The notes under the pieces: generated by a model
Told to the model about the DNA's origin: nothing
Database searches by the model: none
The model's input: the letters and a program-made list of their open reading frames with translations, nothing else
Position numbers and translations under genes: made by a program
In this document: one piece after another, positions 24,999-33,241 of the stretch
How positions within the stretch are numbered: the first letter of the stretch is position 1
Layout: each line of letters opens with the position of its first letter
Source: Roseococcus sp. SYP-B2431
GTDB lineage: Bacteria > Pseudomonadota > Alphaproteobacteria > Acetobacterales > Acetobacteraceae
Assembly (NCBI RefSeq): GCF_004336745.1
Contig: NZ_SJXD01000025.1
Coordinates: 186,001-250,000 of the forward strand
DNA: 64,000 nucleotides
Direction: 5' to 3'

Positions 24999-26300
24999 AT
25001 GACCTTCGATCTGAATGCGCTCGCCCCCGTGATCGCCGCCGAGGAGGTCGCGCTGCGGCGTGCCGGCGCGGAGAGGGGCGACCGCATCGGCTGGATCGGG
25101 CTGAACGATCCCTCGATGATCGCGTTGCTCTTCGCCTGCGAGCGGCTGGGTCTCACGCTGGTGCCGCTGAACTGGCGGCTGGCCGCCGACGAGCTGCAAT
25201 GGATCGCCGAGGATGCCGGGCTGCGGCTGGTGCGCTTCGGCCCGGACAGCGGCGCCGTCCCGCCGCGCCCCGCTCCGGACGAGGCGCGCTGCGACGCGCT
25301 GCTCATCGGCTATACCTCGGGCACCACGGGCCGGCCCAAGGGCGCGATGCTCTCGGCCGAGGCGTTGCGCGCCAATGCGGAGAACGCGGCGCAGGTCTTC
25401 GGGTTCACGCCCGAGGATCACGTGCTCACCGTGCTCCCGCTCTTCCATGTCGGCGGGCTGAACATCCAGACGGTGCCGGCGCTGCTGGCCGGCGCGCGCG
25501 TGACGCTGCTGCCGAAGTTCGATCCGGACGGCTTCTTCGACGCGATGGCCTCGCTGCGGCCGACGCTGACCTTGCTCGTGCCGGCCGTGATGGCGGCGCT
25601 GGTGAACCACCCGCGCTGGCCGGCGGAGGACCTGTCGTCGCTGCGGGCGATCGGCGCCGGTTCGTCCGAGGTGCCGCTGGCGCTCATCCAGGCCTTCCAC
25701 GACCGCGGCATCCCCGTGCAGCAGGTCTATGGCATGACCGAGACCAGCCCCATCGCCATCGCGCAGACGCGCAGTGAGGCGCTGGCGGCGCCCGGCTCCA
25801 TCGGCCGCGCGGCGCCGCTCTGCGAGGCGCGGATCGGCGCGGCGGGCGAGATCGAGATCCGCGGGCCCAACGTCATGTCCGGCTACTGGCGGCGCCCCGA
25901 AGAGACGGCCGAGGCGCTGCGCGACGGCTGGTTCCGCACCGGCGATGTCGGGCACCAGGACGCCGAGGGCCGCTTCTGGTTCACCGACCGGCTGAAGCGC
26001 GTGATCATCTCCGGCGGCGAGAACATCTACCCGGCCGAGCTCGAGCGCGTGCTGCACGAGCTGCCCGGCCTGCGCGAATGCGCCGTGATCGGCCGTGCCG
26101 ACCCCAGATGGGGCGAGGTGCCGGTCGCGGTCGTCGTGGCCACGCCGGAGTTCGACGAGGCCCGCATGGCCGCGCATTTCGAGCGCCGGCTGGCCCGCTT
26201 CAAGCATCCGCGCGGCGTGATCCGCGTCGACGCCCTGCCCAGGACGGCGCTGGGCAAGGTGCAGGTGGAGAAGCTGCGCGGCCTCATGGAAGGCGGTTAG
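24999..26300 (+). CDS. AMP-dependent acyl-CoA ligase
   Basis: 433 residues. Adenylate-forming motifs are intact: Y-T-S-G-T-T-G-R-P-K-G near residue 105, Y-G-M-T-E-T-S, G-W-F-R-T-G-D-V and the hinge R-L-K-R-V-I-I-S-G-G-E-N-I-Y-P, plus the catalytic Lys in L-G-K-V-Q-V-E-K-L. It is about 60-70 residues short at the N-terminus: M-T-F-D-L-N-A-L-A-P runs almost directly into A-L-R-R-A-G-A-E-R-G-D-R-I-G-W, skipping the usual first strands. The enzyme may still work. The stem-loop array abuts its start and covers any ribosome site. Confidence 0.83.
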   Translation: MTFDLNALAPVIAAEEVALRRAGAERGDRIGWIGLNDPSMIALLFACERLGLTLVPLNWRLAADELQWIAEDAGLRLVRFGPDSGAVPPRPAPDEARCDALLIGYTSGTTGRPKGAMLSAEALRANAENAAQVFGFTPEDHVLTVLPLFHVGGLNIQTVPALLAGARVTLLPKFDPDGFFDAMASLRPTLTLLVPAVMAALVNHPRWPAEDLSSLRAIGAGSSEVPLALIQAFHDRGIPVQQVYGMTETSPIAIAQTRSEALAAPGSIGRAAPLCEARIGAAGEIEIRGPNVMSGYWRRPEETAEALRDGWFRTGDVGHQDAEGRFWFTDRLKRVIISGGENIYPAELERVLHELPGLRECAVIGRADPRWGEVPVAVVVATPEFDEARMAAHFERRLARFKHPRGVIRVDALPRTALGKVQVEKLRGLMEGG

Positions 26301-27216
26301 CGGCCCGCCTCTGCTCGTAGCTGCGCGCCTGCAGCGCCGCCATATCGTGGATGGCGGTGTCGATGCCGGCGCGATGCGCGGCCTCGGCGAGGAATCCCAG
26401 GATGTGCTCGCCCTCGATGCGGTTCCCGGCCTCGACGTCGCGCAGCATCGAGGTGGCGTAGGCGCTGGCCGCATCGCCGAACAGGGCCCGGTACTCGGCC
26501 ATGAAGGCGTCGGGCATGGGGTGGCCGTGATGGGCGGCGATGGCGGCGTTGCGCTCCAGGAGCGTGAGCAGCATCGGCGATCCGCCGGCGCGCACGATCT
26601 CGCCGACATTGGCCCGCATCAGCACGGTGCCGACGGCGCTGGTGCCGAGATGAACGAGCTTCTCCCACATCCGCTGGTCGATGTTCGGCACGGCCTTCGC
26701 CTCGACGCCGACGGCCTTGGAGAAGGCCGCCTCCAGCGCCTGCACGCGCGGGCTCATCGTGCCGTCGCGCTCGCCGAAGGTCAGCCAGCGCCAGTCGTTG
26801 AGCTGCTTCACCACGCCGGCCGGCGTCAGCGTCGCCTGGATCTTGCAGAGCCCGCCCAGCACGCGCTCCGCGCCGAATTCCCGCGCCAGGATGTCGATAT
26901 GCGATAGGCCGTTCAGCACGGGCAGGATGACCGTGCGATCGTCCACCCCGGGGCGGATGGCGGCGATGGCGTCGTCCAGGTCGTAGGCCTTGTTGCTGAG
27001 CAGGATGATGTCCCAGCCGCGCCGCAACTCCGCGGCCTGGATCGTCTTCACGGCGAGCTTCGCATCGCCGAACGGGCTCTCGATGACGAGGCCGTCCCTC
27101 GCCAGCGCCGCGGCACGTCCCGGGCGCACGAGGAAGGTCACGTCGCCGCCGGCCTCGGCCAGGCGACCGCCGAAATAGCCACCCAGCGCGCCCGCGCCCA
27201 GCACCAGAACCCGCAT
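26284..27216 (-). CDS. Ketopantoate reductase (PanE/ApbA) family protein
   Basis: 310 residues. The N-terminal Rossmann domain opens with L-V-L-G-A-G-A-L-G-G-Y-F-G-G-R-L, and S-N-K-A-Y-D (about residue 75) holds the catalytic-type Lys. N-D-W-R-W-L-T-F-G-E and the helical C-terminal domain with K-L-V-H-L-G-T-S-A-V-G-T are family blocks. Many bacteria carry several PanE paralogues acting on other 2-oxo acids; placed tail-to-tail with the CoA ligase, it may be one of these. ATG 27216 is preferred to the GTG one codon upstream. Confidence 0.85.
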   Translation of the reverse strand: MRVLVLGAGALGGYFGGRLAEAGGDVTFLVRPGRAAALARDGLVIESPFGDAKLAVKTIQAAELRRGWDIILLSNKAYDLDDAIAAIRPGVDDRTVILPVLNGLSHIDILAREFGAERVLGGLCKIQATLTPAGVVKQLNDWRWLTFGERDGTMSPRVQALEAAFSKAVGVEAKAVPNIDQRMWEKLVHLGTSAVGTVLMRANVGEIVRAGGSPMLLTLLERNAAIAAHHGHPMPDAFMAEYRALFGDAASAYATSMLRDVEAGNRIEGEHILGFLAEAAHRAGIDTAIHDMAALQARSYEQRRAANRLP

Positions 27217-27348
27217 CACGTTCCCCGTTCGAATGGGCTCCGAGCATCGCGCGTCCGGGGGCGAAAGCCTAGATGGCGACGCTTTCCCCCGCGCGGACGC
27301 CGCCCCGAGGGGCAGGATGTGAGCGTCACGCGCGGAGGCGCGCCGGCT

Positions 27349-28122
27349 TCACCGCATCGCGGCGATGTCGATCACCGAGGTGCCGCGCGGCAAGGCCACA
27401 TCGCCGCGCGAGGTCAGCGCGCCGCTGGCAAGGTCGAGCGCGTGCAGCGTGCCGCCCGCCATAACGAAGCCCCAGTTGCTGGTGCCGTCGCTCAGGATAT
27501 CGAGCGCGACATTCGCCGGAACCTGCATCGACAGGCGCGCGCGCGGGGCCTGCACGCCGTCATTCGGCGGATTCTGCACATTGAGGCTGTTCGACGCGGT
27601 GTCGATCGTCAGCAGCATGGTCGCGGTCGCGCCCGTCATGCTGTTGGTATAGGCGCCGGCGGTGACCCGCGGCGTGCCTGTGGTGCCGGGCGCGTTCTTG
27701 ATGGCGCCGTCGGTCGTGGCCTCGCCGGTCTCGACGTTCACGCGCAGGTTCTGCCCGTCCATGCCCATCAGGCGAAGGCGGTTGGCGACGGGGTTGAAGT
27801 CGAAGATCGCATGGCCCGCCGGCTGGAAGGGCACGTTGAGCTGGCTGACGCGCGTGGCGCGGCCGTTCGCGGGATCGATCGTGATGATCTGCCCTGAGTT
27901 CGTGATGCCGTAAAGGCGGCCGTCTTGCGGGCGCTGGTCGATGCCGACGACCGTGCCGCTGGCGCCGGTGATGGCCACGGCGGGGCTCGCGCGGCGCGTC
28001 TCGCTGTCGATGCTGATGATTTTGTTGTCGCCGGTCAGGGCAACGATCGTGGCCGCCTCGGCGCGCGCGGCGGCGAGCAGGGCGACCGTGCCCAGAAGGG
28101 CGAGGCGAAGGGGGTGCGTCAT
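27349..28122 (-). CDS. DUF4394 domain secreted protein
   Basis: 257 residues. A signal peptide (residues 1-23, L-A-L-L-G-T-V-A-L-L-A-A-A-R-A-E-A-A) precedes a beta-propeller-like repeat region with G-I-D-Q-R-P-Q-D-G-R-L-Y-G-I-T-N and F-D-F-N-P-V-A-N-R-L-R-L. These are hallmark phrases of DUF4394, an exported family of unknown role often found next to ECF sigma/anti-sigma pairs, as here. It may be the main target of the sigma factor encoded upstream. The 213-base gap before it is gene-free and should hold its promoter. Confidence 0.8.
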   Translation of the reverse strand: MTHPLRLALLGTVALLAAARAEAATIVALTGDNKIISIDSETRRASPAVAITGASGTVVGIDQRPQDGRLYGITNSGQIITIDPANGRATRVSQLNVPFQPAGHAIFDFNPVANRLRLMGMDGQNLRVNVETGEATTDGAIKNAPGTTGTPRVTAGAYTNSMTGATATMLLTIDTASNSLNVQNPPNDGVQAPRARLSMQVPANVALDILSDGTSNWGFVMAGGTLHALDLASGALTSRGDVALPRGTSVIDIAAMR

Positions 28123-28335
28123 GGCGTTTCGTCTCCGTTGTCGCGCGGCTGCATCGCCTCGCTGGACACGTTACGGAGCGCGCCGCGTCGTGGATGCAGC
28201 ACGGTGCGGATTCATGCCGTGAAAAACGCGTTCGAAGAGTCCGGCCGCACAGCGGCCTGGCGCTGCCCACTCCCCTTTCCGACCAGCGTGACAGTGGCGC
28301 GGCGAAGCCAAGCCGCCCGGCGTCTGAGGCAAGAA

Positions 28336-29004
28336 TCAAGCCCCGCCGGCCGCGCTCAACCGGCCGATGAACAGGATGGGGCCGGTGGGCCGCCCGGTCG
28401 GCGATCCGCCCGGCGGCTCCAGCGTGATCTCGATCAGCATGCCCGGCGTGGGTCGCAGCGTCGTCGGCGTCACGCTGAACCGCCCGCCTTCCGGCACGAG
28501 GCCGAGGGAGGTCGGCGCCGTGGCGCCCTGCGGCAGCGCCCAGAGCTGCGCGACGCGCCCGGGCTCGACCGGCCGCTGGTTCAGCGCGGCAAGGCGGATG
28601 GTGTCGCCCTGCGCCTCGACGAGCCAGGCCGGCTGGTCGCGGCTGGTGAGCAGCACGGTCATCAGCGGCGCCTGCGGCGGCGGACGCAGCACCAGGAAGG
28701 CCGCGAGGCCGGCGGCGACGGCGCTGGCGCCGATGCCGAGCGCCGGCCAGGGGAAGCGCCATCCTGTGCGTGCCGGAGCCGCGATCCCGCCCAGGCTGCG
28801 CTCGATGCGTGCCCAGAGGTCCGGCGGCGGCGCCTCGGGCGGCGCGAGCGCGAGCAGCGGCGCGAGCCGGCGCTCCCAGCCCGCGACGGCGGCCGCCAGC
28901 TCCGCGTCGGTCTCCATTCTCCTGCGAAGCTCGGCGGCCTCGCGGGCCTCCAGCGTGCCCAGCACATATTCGGCGGCCAGCCCGTCGCGTTCCTCCGGGG
29001 TCAT
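28336..29004 (-). CDS. RskA-type anti-sigma factor
   Basis: 222 residues. The N-terminal cytoplasmic part (L-A-A-E-Y-V-L-G-T-L-E-A-R-E-A-A-E-L) is the sigma-binding domain of the RskA family; it lacks the zinc cysteines of ZAS-type anti-sigmas. One membrane helix follows at about residues 90-112 (A-L-G-I-G-A-S-A-V-A-A-G-L-A-A-F-L-V-L). The periplasmic domain ends I-T-L-E-P-P-G-G-S-P-T, the usual RskA finish. ATGA overlap with the sigma gene indicates coupling; it should hold the sigma factor inactive at the membrane. Confidence 0.88.
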   Translation of the reverse strand: MTPEERDGLAAEYVLGTLEAREAAELRRRMETDAELAAAVAGWERRLAPLLALAPPEAPPPDLWARIERSLGGIAAPARTGWRFPWPALGIGASAVAAGLAAFLVLRPPPQAPLMTVLLTSRDQPAWLVEAQGDTIRLAALNQRPVEPGRVAQLWALPQGATAPTSLGLVPEGGRFSVTPTTLRPTPGMLIEITLEPPGGSPTGRPTGPILFIGRLSAAGGA

Positions 29005-29531
29005 GCCAGGCACTCCCGAAGGGTGAGCAGCCCGCGCCGGATCCAGGCCTTCACCGTGCCGAGCGGCAGCTCCAGCCGTGCCGCGATCTGCGGATGCGAG
29101 AGCCCGTCCACGAAGGCGAGCAGGATGCCCTTGCGGTTCTTCTCCGGCAGCTGCTCCAGGCAGGAGCGCAGCCGCACGCCCTCCTCGCCGGCGGCGATGG
29201 CGTCGAGCTGCGTCGCCTCGACCGGCGTATCGCCGAGCGTCGCGTCGTCGGTCGGCATCTCGCGGCCGCGGCGGCGGGCGATATCGAGGGCGGCATGGCG
29301 GATGACGGCGCCGGTCCAGGCCTCGGCGGCACCGAGCGCGGGGTCGAACTGGCCAGCGCGCCGGGCGATGTTGACGAAGCCGTCATGCAGCGCGTCCGCC
29401 GCGGCGTCGCGGTCGCGCAGGATGGCCATGGCGACGCCGAAGAGCCGCACCGACTGCGCCTTGTAGAGCGATTGCAGCGCCGCGCGGTCGCCCCCGGCGA
29501 TGCGGGACAGCAGGGTGGCGGCGTCGCTCAA
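29001..29531 (-). CDS. ECF RNA polymerase sigma factor
   Basis: 176 residues with region 2 (L-Y-K-A-Q-S-V-R-L-F-G-V-A-M-A-I-L-R-D-R-D-A-A-A-D-A-L-H-D-G-F) and region 4 (L-P-E-K-N-R-K-G-I-L-L-A-F-V-D-G-L-S-H-P-Q-I-A, then L-P-L-G-T-V-K-A-W-I-R-R-G), and no region 1 or 3. The start is TTG 29531 inside the preceding gene's stop (TTGA). Paired with the RskA-type protein it forms a SigK/RskA-like module answering an envelope signal. The order periplasmic protein, sigma, anti-sigma, DUF4394 suggests a self-contained regulon. Confidence 0.9.
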   Translation of the reverse strand: MSDAATLLSRIAGGDRAALQSLYKAQSVRLFGVAMAILRDRDAAADALHDGFVNIARRAGQFDPALGAAEAWTGAVIRHAALDIARRRGREMPTDDATLGDTPVEATQLDAIAAGEEGVRLRSCLEQLPEKNRKGILLAFVDGLSHPQIAARLELPLGTVKAWIRRGLLTLRECLA

Positions 29532-30142
29532 CGCACGAGGTTCTGCAGGCGGCCGAGGATGTCGCGCAGGTCGAGGCCCGGCTCGGCGGGGGGCGTGGCG
29601 CCGGCCGAGCCGGCGGGCTGGGCCGCGCGGAGGCGCGCCAGCGCGCTGGCCGTGCCCGAAAGGCGCAGCTCCGCGGGCTCGGTCGTCGCCGTCGTGTTGC
29701 TGCCGAGGCCCGCCATGCGGACCAGCGCGCGCTCGGCCATGGGCAGCTCCTGCGCGGCGCGGTCGGCATCGGCGCGGCGGGGCGCGCAGACGAGGTTGCG
29801 GCCCTCCAGCCCGCAGGGCAGCTCCATCATGGCGTTGCGGTCGAGGCGGAGCTGCGCCGTGCCCGTCACCGCGAGCACCGCGCGGGAGGCGCTGTCCAGC
29901 GAGAGGTCGCGCGCGGTCACCACCGGCACCAGCTTGCCGCCGCGGTCCTGGATCTCGAGGCTGAGCCCGGCGCCGACGGTGGGGCGCTCGACCCAGTCGC
30001 GGTGCCGCAGGACGCAGGCGCTGCGGTCGGTCATGCGGTCGGTGGCGCAGGTCAGCCGCCAGCTGCCGATCTCCTCGGTCGCGGGCTGGGCCAGCGCCGC
30101 GGCGGGCAGGAGAAGGCAGAGGGCGGTGGCAAGCTTCGGCAT
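29528..30142 (-). CDS. Periplasmic protein, weakly IalB-like
   Basis: 204 residues with a signal peptide (residues 1-18, ending A-L-A-Q). The mature start E-E-I-G-S-W-R-L-T-C-A-T-D-R and two further Cys (C-V-L-R, P-C-G-L) resemble invasion-associated locus B proteins, which have a small beta-sandwich fixed by disulphides. The C-terminal 50 residues are Ala/Pro-rich and then form a helix, L-R-D-I-L-G-R-L-Q-N-L-V-R. First gene of the sigma-factor transcript, so it may be the sensor or part of its output; that is inference. Confidence 0.55.
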   Translation of the reverse strand: MPKLATALCLLLPAAALAQPATEEIGSWRLTCATDRMTDRSACVLRHRDWVERPTVGAGLSLEIQDRGGKLVPVVTARDLSLDSASRAVLAVTGTAQLRLDRNAMMELPCGLEGRNLVCAPRRADADRAAQELPMAERALVRMAGLGSNTTATTEPAELRLSGTASALARLRAAQPAGSAGATPPAEPGLDLRDILGRLQNLVR

Positions 30143-30177
30143 GGCGGCTATCCTACCAGCCCGCAGGAGGAACGACG

Positions 30178-31008
30178 ATGGCGCGTGTGAGACTTCCCGA
30201 CGGCACCGAGATCCCGGCCCTCGGCCAGGGGACCTGGCACATGGGCGAGCGGGGCAGCGACCGGAAGGCCGAGGCCGCCGCCCTGCGGCTGGGCATCGAG
30301 CTCGGGCTGACCCTCATCGACACCGCCGAGATGTACGGTGAGGGTGGCGCCGAGGAGGTGACGGCCGAGGCCATCGCCGGCCAGCGCGACCAGGTTTTCC
30401 TCGTCTCCAAGGTCTATCCGCACAATGCCTCGCGCCGCGGCCTGCCGCAGGCCTGCGAGCGCAGCCTCCAGCGCCTGCGGACTGAGACGATAGACCTTTA
30501 CCTGCTTCACTGGCGGGGCTCCGTTGCTCTCGCGGATACGGTCGAGGCCATGGAACGGATGCAGGCCGCCGGAAAAATCCGCCACTGGGGCGTCTCCAAC
30601 CTGGATGTGGACGATCTGGAGGAGCTGGGCCCGGCGCTGGCCGGCTGCGCGACGGACCAGGTGCTGCTGAACCTGGAGCATCGCGGGCCGGAATATGACC
30701 TGCTGCCCTTCTGCGCGGCGCGCGGCATGCCGGTGATGGCCTATTCGCCGGTCGGGCAGGGGGGCGCGCTGCTGCGCCATCCGGAGCTCGTGAAGGTGGC
30801 GAAGGCCCGGGCGGCGACACCGGCGCAGGTGGCGCTGGCCTGGACGCTGTCGAAGCCGGGGGTGATCAGCATCCCCAAGGCGGTACGGCCGGAGCATGTT
30901 CGGCTCAACGCGGCGGCGGGCGAGATGGTGCTGACAGCGGAAGAGCATGCGGCGCTGGACGCGGCCTTCCCGCCGCCGAGGCGGAAACGCCCGCTGGCGA
31001 TGCTGTAG
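30178..31008 (+). CDS. Aldo/keto reductase
   Basis: 276 residues of the (beta/alpha)8 NADPH-dependent family. The catalytic tetrad is visible: Asp in L-I-D-T-A-E-M-Y, Tyr at the end of that segment, Lys in V-S-K-V-Y, and His in L-L-H-W-R. I-P-K-A-V-R-P-E-H-V-R near the C-terminus binds the 2'-phosphate of NADPH. It reduces aldehydes or ketones of unknown identity. The stop codon TAG is the first three bases of a REP-like element. Confidence 0.9.
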   Translation: MARVRLPDGTEIPALGQGTWHMGERGSDRKAEAAALRLGIELGLTLIDTAEMYGEGGAEEVTAEAIAGQRDQVFLVSKVYPHNASRRGLPQACERSLQRLRTETIDLYLLHWRGSVALADTVEAMERMQAAGKIRHWGVSNLDVDDLEELGPALAGCATDQVLLNLEHRGPEYDLLPFCAARGMPVMAYSPVGQGGALLRHPELVKVAKARAATPAQVALAWTLSKPGVISIPKAVRPEHVRLNAAAGEMVLTAEEHAALDAAFPPPRRKRPLAML

Positions 31009-31074
31009 AGCATGATCGCTGCAGGTGGAATCACCGGGAGCCTGAACCAGGCTCTCAAACAAAAGGCTCCAGGG
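31006..31074 (+). repeat. REP-like intergenic element, copy A
   Basis: The 80-base convergent gap is filled by an element opening TAGAGCATGATCGC (31006-31019) and closing AAAAGGCTCCAGGG (31061-31074), with an inner stem GAGCCTG/CAGGCTC (31038-31055) around AAC. The same two ends, with a different middle, recur in reverse at 55305-55399. In both places the leading TAG is the stop codon of the neighbouring gene. Confidence 0.55.
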
Positions 31075-31088
31075 ACGGGCCGTCGGCG

Positions 31089-32498
31089 TTACCGGAAGAC
31101 CGGCACCGCGTCGTCGTCCGTCGGCGGCGGCGGCGGCACCTCGATCGTGACGCTCGCCGGGTCCACCCCCGTGCCACGGCTCACGAAGTAGGTCACGCTC
31201 TGCGGCCAGAAGATCACGATGGCCACCAGCAGCAGCTGCAGCCCGAGCCAGGGGATCGCGCCCCAGTAGATGTCCCGCGTCGGCAGGGATTTGGGCGCGA
31301 TGCTGCGCAGATAGAAGAGCGCGAAGCCGAAGGGCGGGTGCATGAAGCTGGTCTGCAGGTTGATGCAGAGCAGCACCCCGAACCAGACGAGGTCGATGTC
31401 CAGCTTGGCCGCCACCGGCGCCAGCAGCGGAACGATGATGAAGGCGATCTCGAAGAAGTCGAGGAAGAAGGCCAGCAGGAAGACGAAGACGTTGACGAAG
31501 ATCAGGAAGCCGACCTGGCCGCCAGGCAGGTGGCTCAGCAGGTATTCCACCCAATGCGAGCCGTCGACGCCCTGGAAGACCAGGCTGAACACCGTGGCGC
31601 CGATCAGGATGAAGATCACCATCGCGGTCAGGCGCATCGTGTTGCCCATGGCCTCGCGCATCAGCGCCCAGGAGAAGCGGCGGTTGACGACGGCCAGGAC
31701 GACCGCGCCCACCGCGCCCATGGCGCCGGCCTCGGTCGGCGTGGCGAGGCCCATGAAGATGGTGCCCAGCACGATCAGGATCAGTGCGATGCAGGGCACC
31801 ATGCCCTTGATCACCCGCCAGTAGAGCGGCCAGCCGCGCGCCACCAGCGCCTCGGGCGGCAGGGGCGGCACCTTGTGCGGGGCGAAGATCGCGACGCCCG
31901 CGATGAAGGCCATGAAGAGCAGGATCTGCAGCACCGAGACGCCGATGGCGCCGGCATACATGTCGCCCACCGAGCGGCCGAGCTGGTCGCCCAGCACAAT
32001 CAGCACCAGCGAGGGCGGGATCACCTGGGTGATGGTGCCCGAGGCGGCGATGACGCCGGTCGCGATCCGGGTGTCGTAGCCGTATTTGAGCATGATCGGG
32101 AGCGAGATCATGCCCATGGCGATGACCGAGGCCGCGACCGTGCCCGTGATGGCGCCCAGCACGGCGCCCACCAGGATCACCGCATAGGCCAGCCCGCCCG
32201 GCACCTTACCGAAGAGCTGACCGGTGCCCTCCAGCAGGTCCTCGGCCAGGCCGCAGCGCTCCAGGATCGCGCCCATCAGGGTGAAGAAGGGAATGGAGAG
32301 CAGCAGGTCGTTGGACAGGATGCCGAAGACCCGCAGCGGCAGGTTCCCCAGATAATTCGCGTTGAAGAAGCCGAGCTCGATCGACAGGAAGCCGAAGAAG
32401 AGGCCCACCGCCGTCAGGCTGAAGGCGACCGGGAAGCCGATCAGCAGGAAGACCACGAGCCCGCCGAACATCAGCGGCGGCATGATATCGAGGCTCAT
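31089..32498 (-). CDS. TRAP transporter large permease subunit (DctM type)
   Basis: 469 residues with about twelve membrane helices. Family blocks include G-F-P-V-A-F-S-L-T near residue 22, P-F-F-T-L-M-G-A-I-L-E-R-C-G-L-A, I-P-P-S-L-V-L-I and M-H-P-P-F-G-F-A-L-F-Y-L-R near the C-terminus. The last block is typical of the subgroup annotated for mannitol or chloroaromatic compounds. It uses the sodium or proton gradient to import small organic acids. The small subunit is encoded four bases upstream; no DctP receptor gene is in the window. Confidence 0.93.
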   Translation of the reverse strand: MSLDIMPPLMFGGLVVFLLIGFPVAFSLTAVGLFFGFLSIELGFFNANYLGNLPLRVFGILSNDLLLSIPFFTLMGAILERCGLAEDLLEGTGQLFGKVPGGLAYAVILVGAVLGAITGTVAASVIAMGMISLPIMLKYGYDTRIATGVIAASGTITQVIPPSLVLIVLGDQLGRSVGDMYAGAIGVSVLQILLFMAFIAGVAIFAPHKVPPLPPEALVARGWPLYWRVIKGMVPCIALILIVLGTIFMGLATPTEAGAMGAVGAVVLAVVNRRFSWALMREAMGNTMRLTAMVIFILIGATVFSLVFQGVDGSHWVEYLLSHLPGGQVGFLIFVNVFVFLLAFFLDFFEIAFIIVPLLAPVAAKLDIDLVWFGVLLCINLQTSFMHPPFGFALFYLRSIAPKSLPTRDIYWGAIPWLGLQLLLVAIVIFWPQSVTYFVSRGTGVDPASVTIEVPPPPPTDDDAVPVFR

Positions 32499-32502
32499 GG
32501 GT

Positions 32503-33051
32503 CTATTGCTCGGGCCGGTGGTATTCGGTGACGACGTCGACCTCGCGGCGGAGGCCCTGGAGCAGCGCGACGCGCTTCACCAGCTCGGAGAGGCCCTGCA
32601 GCACCAGCAGGAAGAAGCCCAGCGGCATCAGCAGCTTGGCCGGCCAGCGGATCAGCCCGCCCGGCGCCGGCGAGAATTCCTCTCGCAGGAGGGAGTCCAG
32701 GAAATAGGGCCAGGTCATCCAGGCCAGCAGGATCATGCCCGGCAGCAGGAAGACGACGATGCCGAAGATGTCGACATAGAGCCGCCCGCGCTCTCCGAGG
32801 GCGCCGAAGACCAGGTCCACCCGCACATGCTCGTTCCGGTAGAGCGTGTAGCTGGCGCCGAGCATGACCACGGCCGCGAAGAAGTACCACTGCACTTCGA
32901 GCCAGCCGTTGGAGGAGATGTTGAAGCCGTAGCGGCTGAGCGCGTTGCCGGCGCTGACGGCGCAGGCCAGCAGGACGCACCAGTCGGCGACCCGGCCGAA
33001 CTTGTCGTTCATCCAGTCCACGCCCCGGCTGAAGGCCAGAAGCAGCGCCAT
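32503..33051 (-). CDS. TRAP transporter small permease subunit (DctQ type)
   Basis: 182 residues with four membrane helices, the DctQ plan. Recognisable text is N-A-L-S-R-Y-G-F-N-I-S-S-N-G-W-L-E-V-Q-W-Y-F-F and Y-R-N-E-H-V-R-V-D-L-V-F, the conserved cytoplasmic loop. It stabilises the large subunit and contacts the periplasmic receptor. A 9-bp stem-loop stands in its leader about 28 bases upstream of the start. Confidence 0.88.
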   Translation of the reverse strand: MALLLAFSRGVDWMNDKFGRVADWCVLLACAVSAGNALSRYGFNISSNGWLEVQWYFFAAVVMLGASYTLYRNEHVRVDLVFGALGERGRLYVDIFGIVVFLLPGMILLAWMTWPYFLDSLLREEFSPAPGGLIRWPAKLLMPLGFFLLVLQGLSELVKRVALLQGLRREVDVVTEYHRPEQ

Positions 33052-33078
33052 CCCTGATGATCCCCCAGAACGCCGTTA

Positions 33079-33104
33079 GGGACGGGGAACTGCGGCCCCG
33101 TCCC
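33079..33104. other. 9-bp stem-loop in the dctQ-like leader
   Basis: GGGACGGGG at 33079-33087 pairs perfectly with 33096-33104 around an 8-base loop, in the 190-base divergent gap between the TRAP genes and the hyf-like operon. On the leftward strand it lies within the expected 5' leader. No T-run follows in either direction, so it is not a standard terminator. A control or mRNA-stability role is possible. Confidence 0.45.
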
Positions 33105-33241
33105 AAAAAGCTGCATCGCGCGCGATCCCTAAAGATCATTCGGCGAAAGTCCAGAGCGTTGCGCTCGCCCCGGCGGCCGGCGGCGCCTAAACTCCGCGCC
33201 ATGCGGATGCGAATCGGAGCCGTTGGAGAGGGGGCGGCGGC

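Noticed and set aside
27220-27230. GTTC repeat upstream of the ketopantoate reductase-like gene as a second SOS box
   Set aside because: The two GTTC units are separated by three bases, not seven, so LexA spacing is wrong.
33079-33104. Intrinsic terminator between the TRAP and hyf-like operons
   Set aside because: The stem is strong, but no T-run follows on either strand and the operons are divergent.
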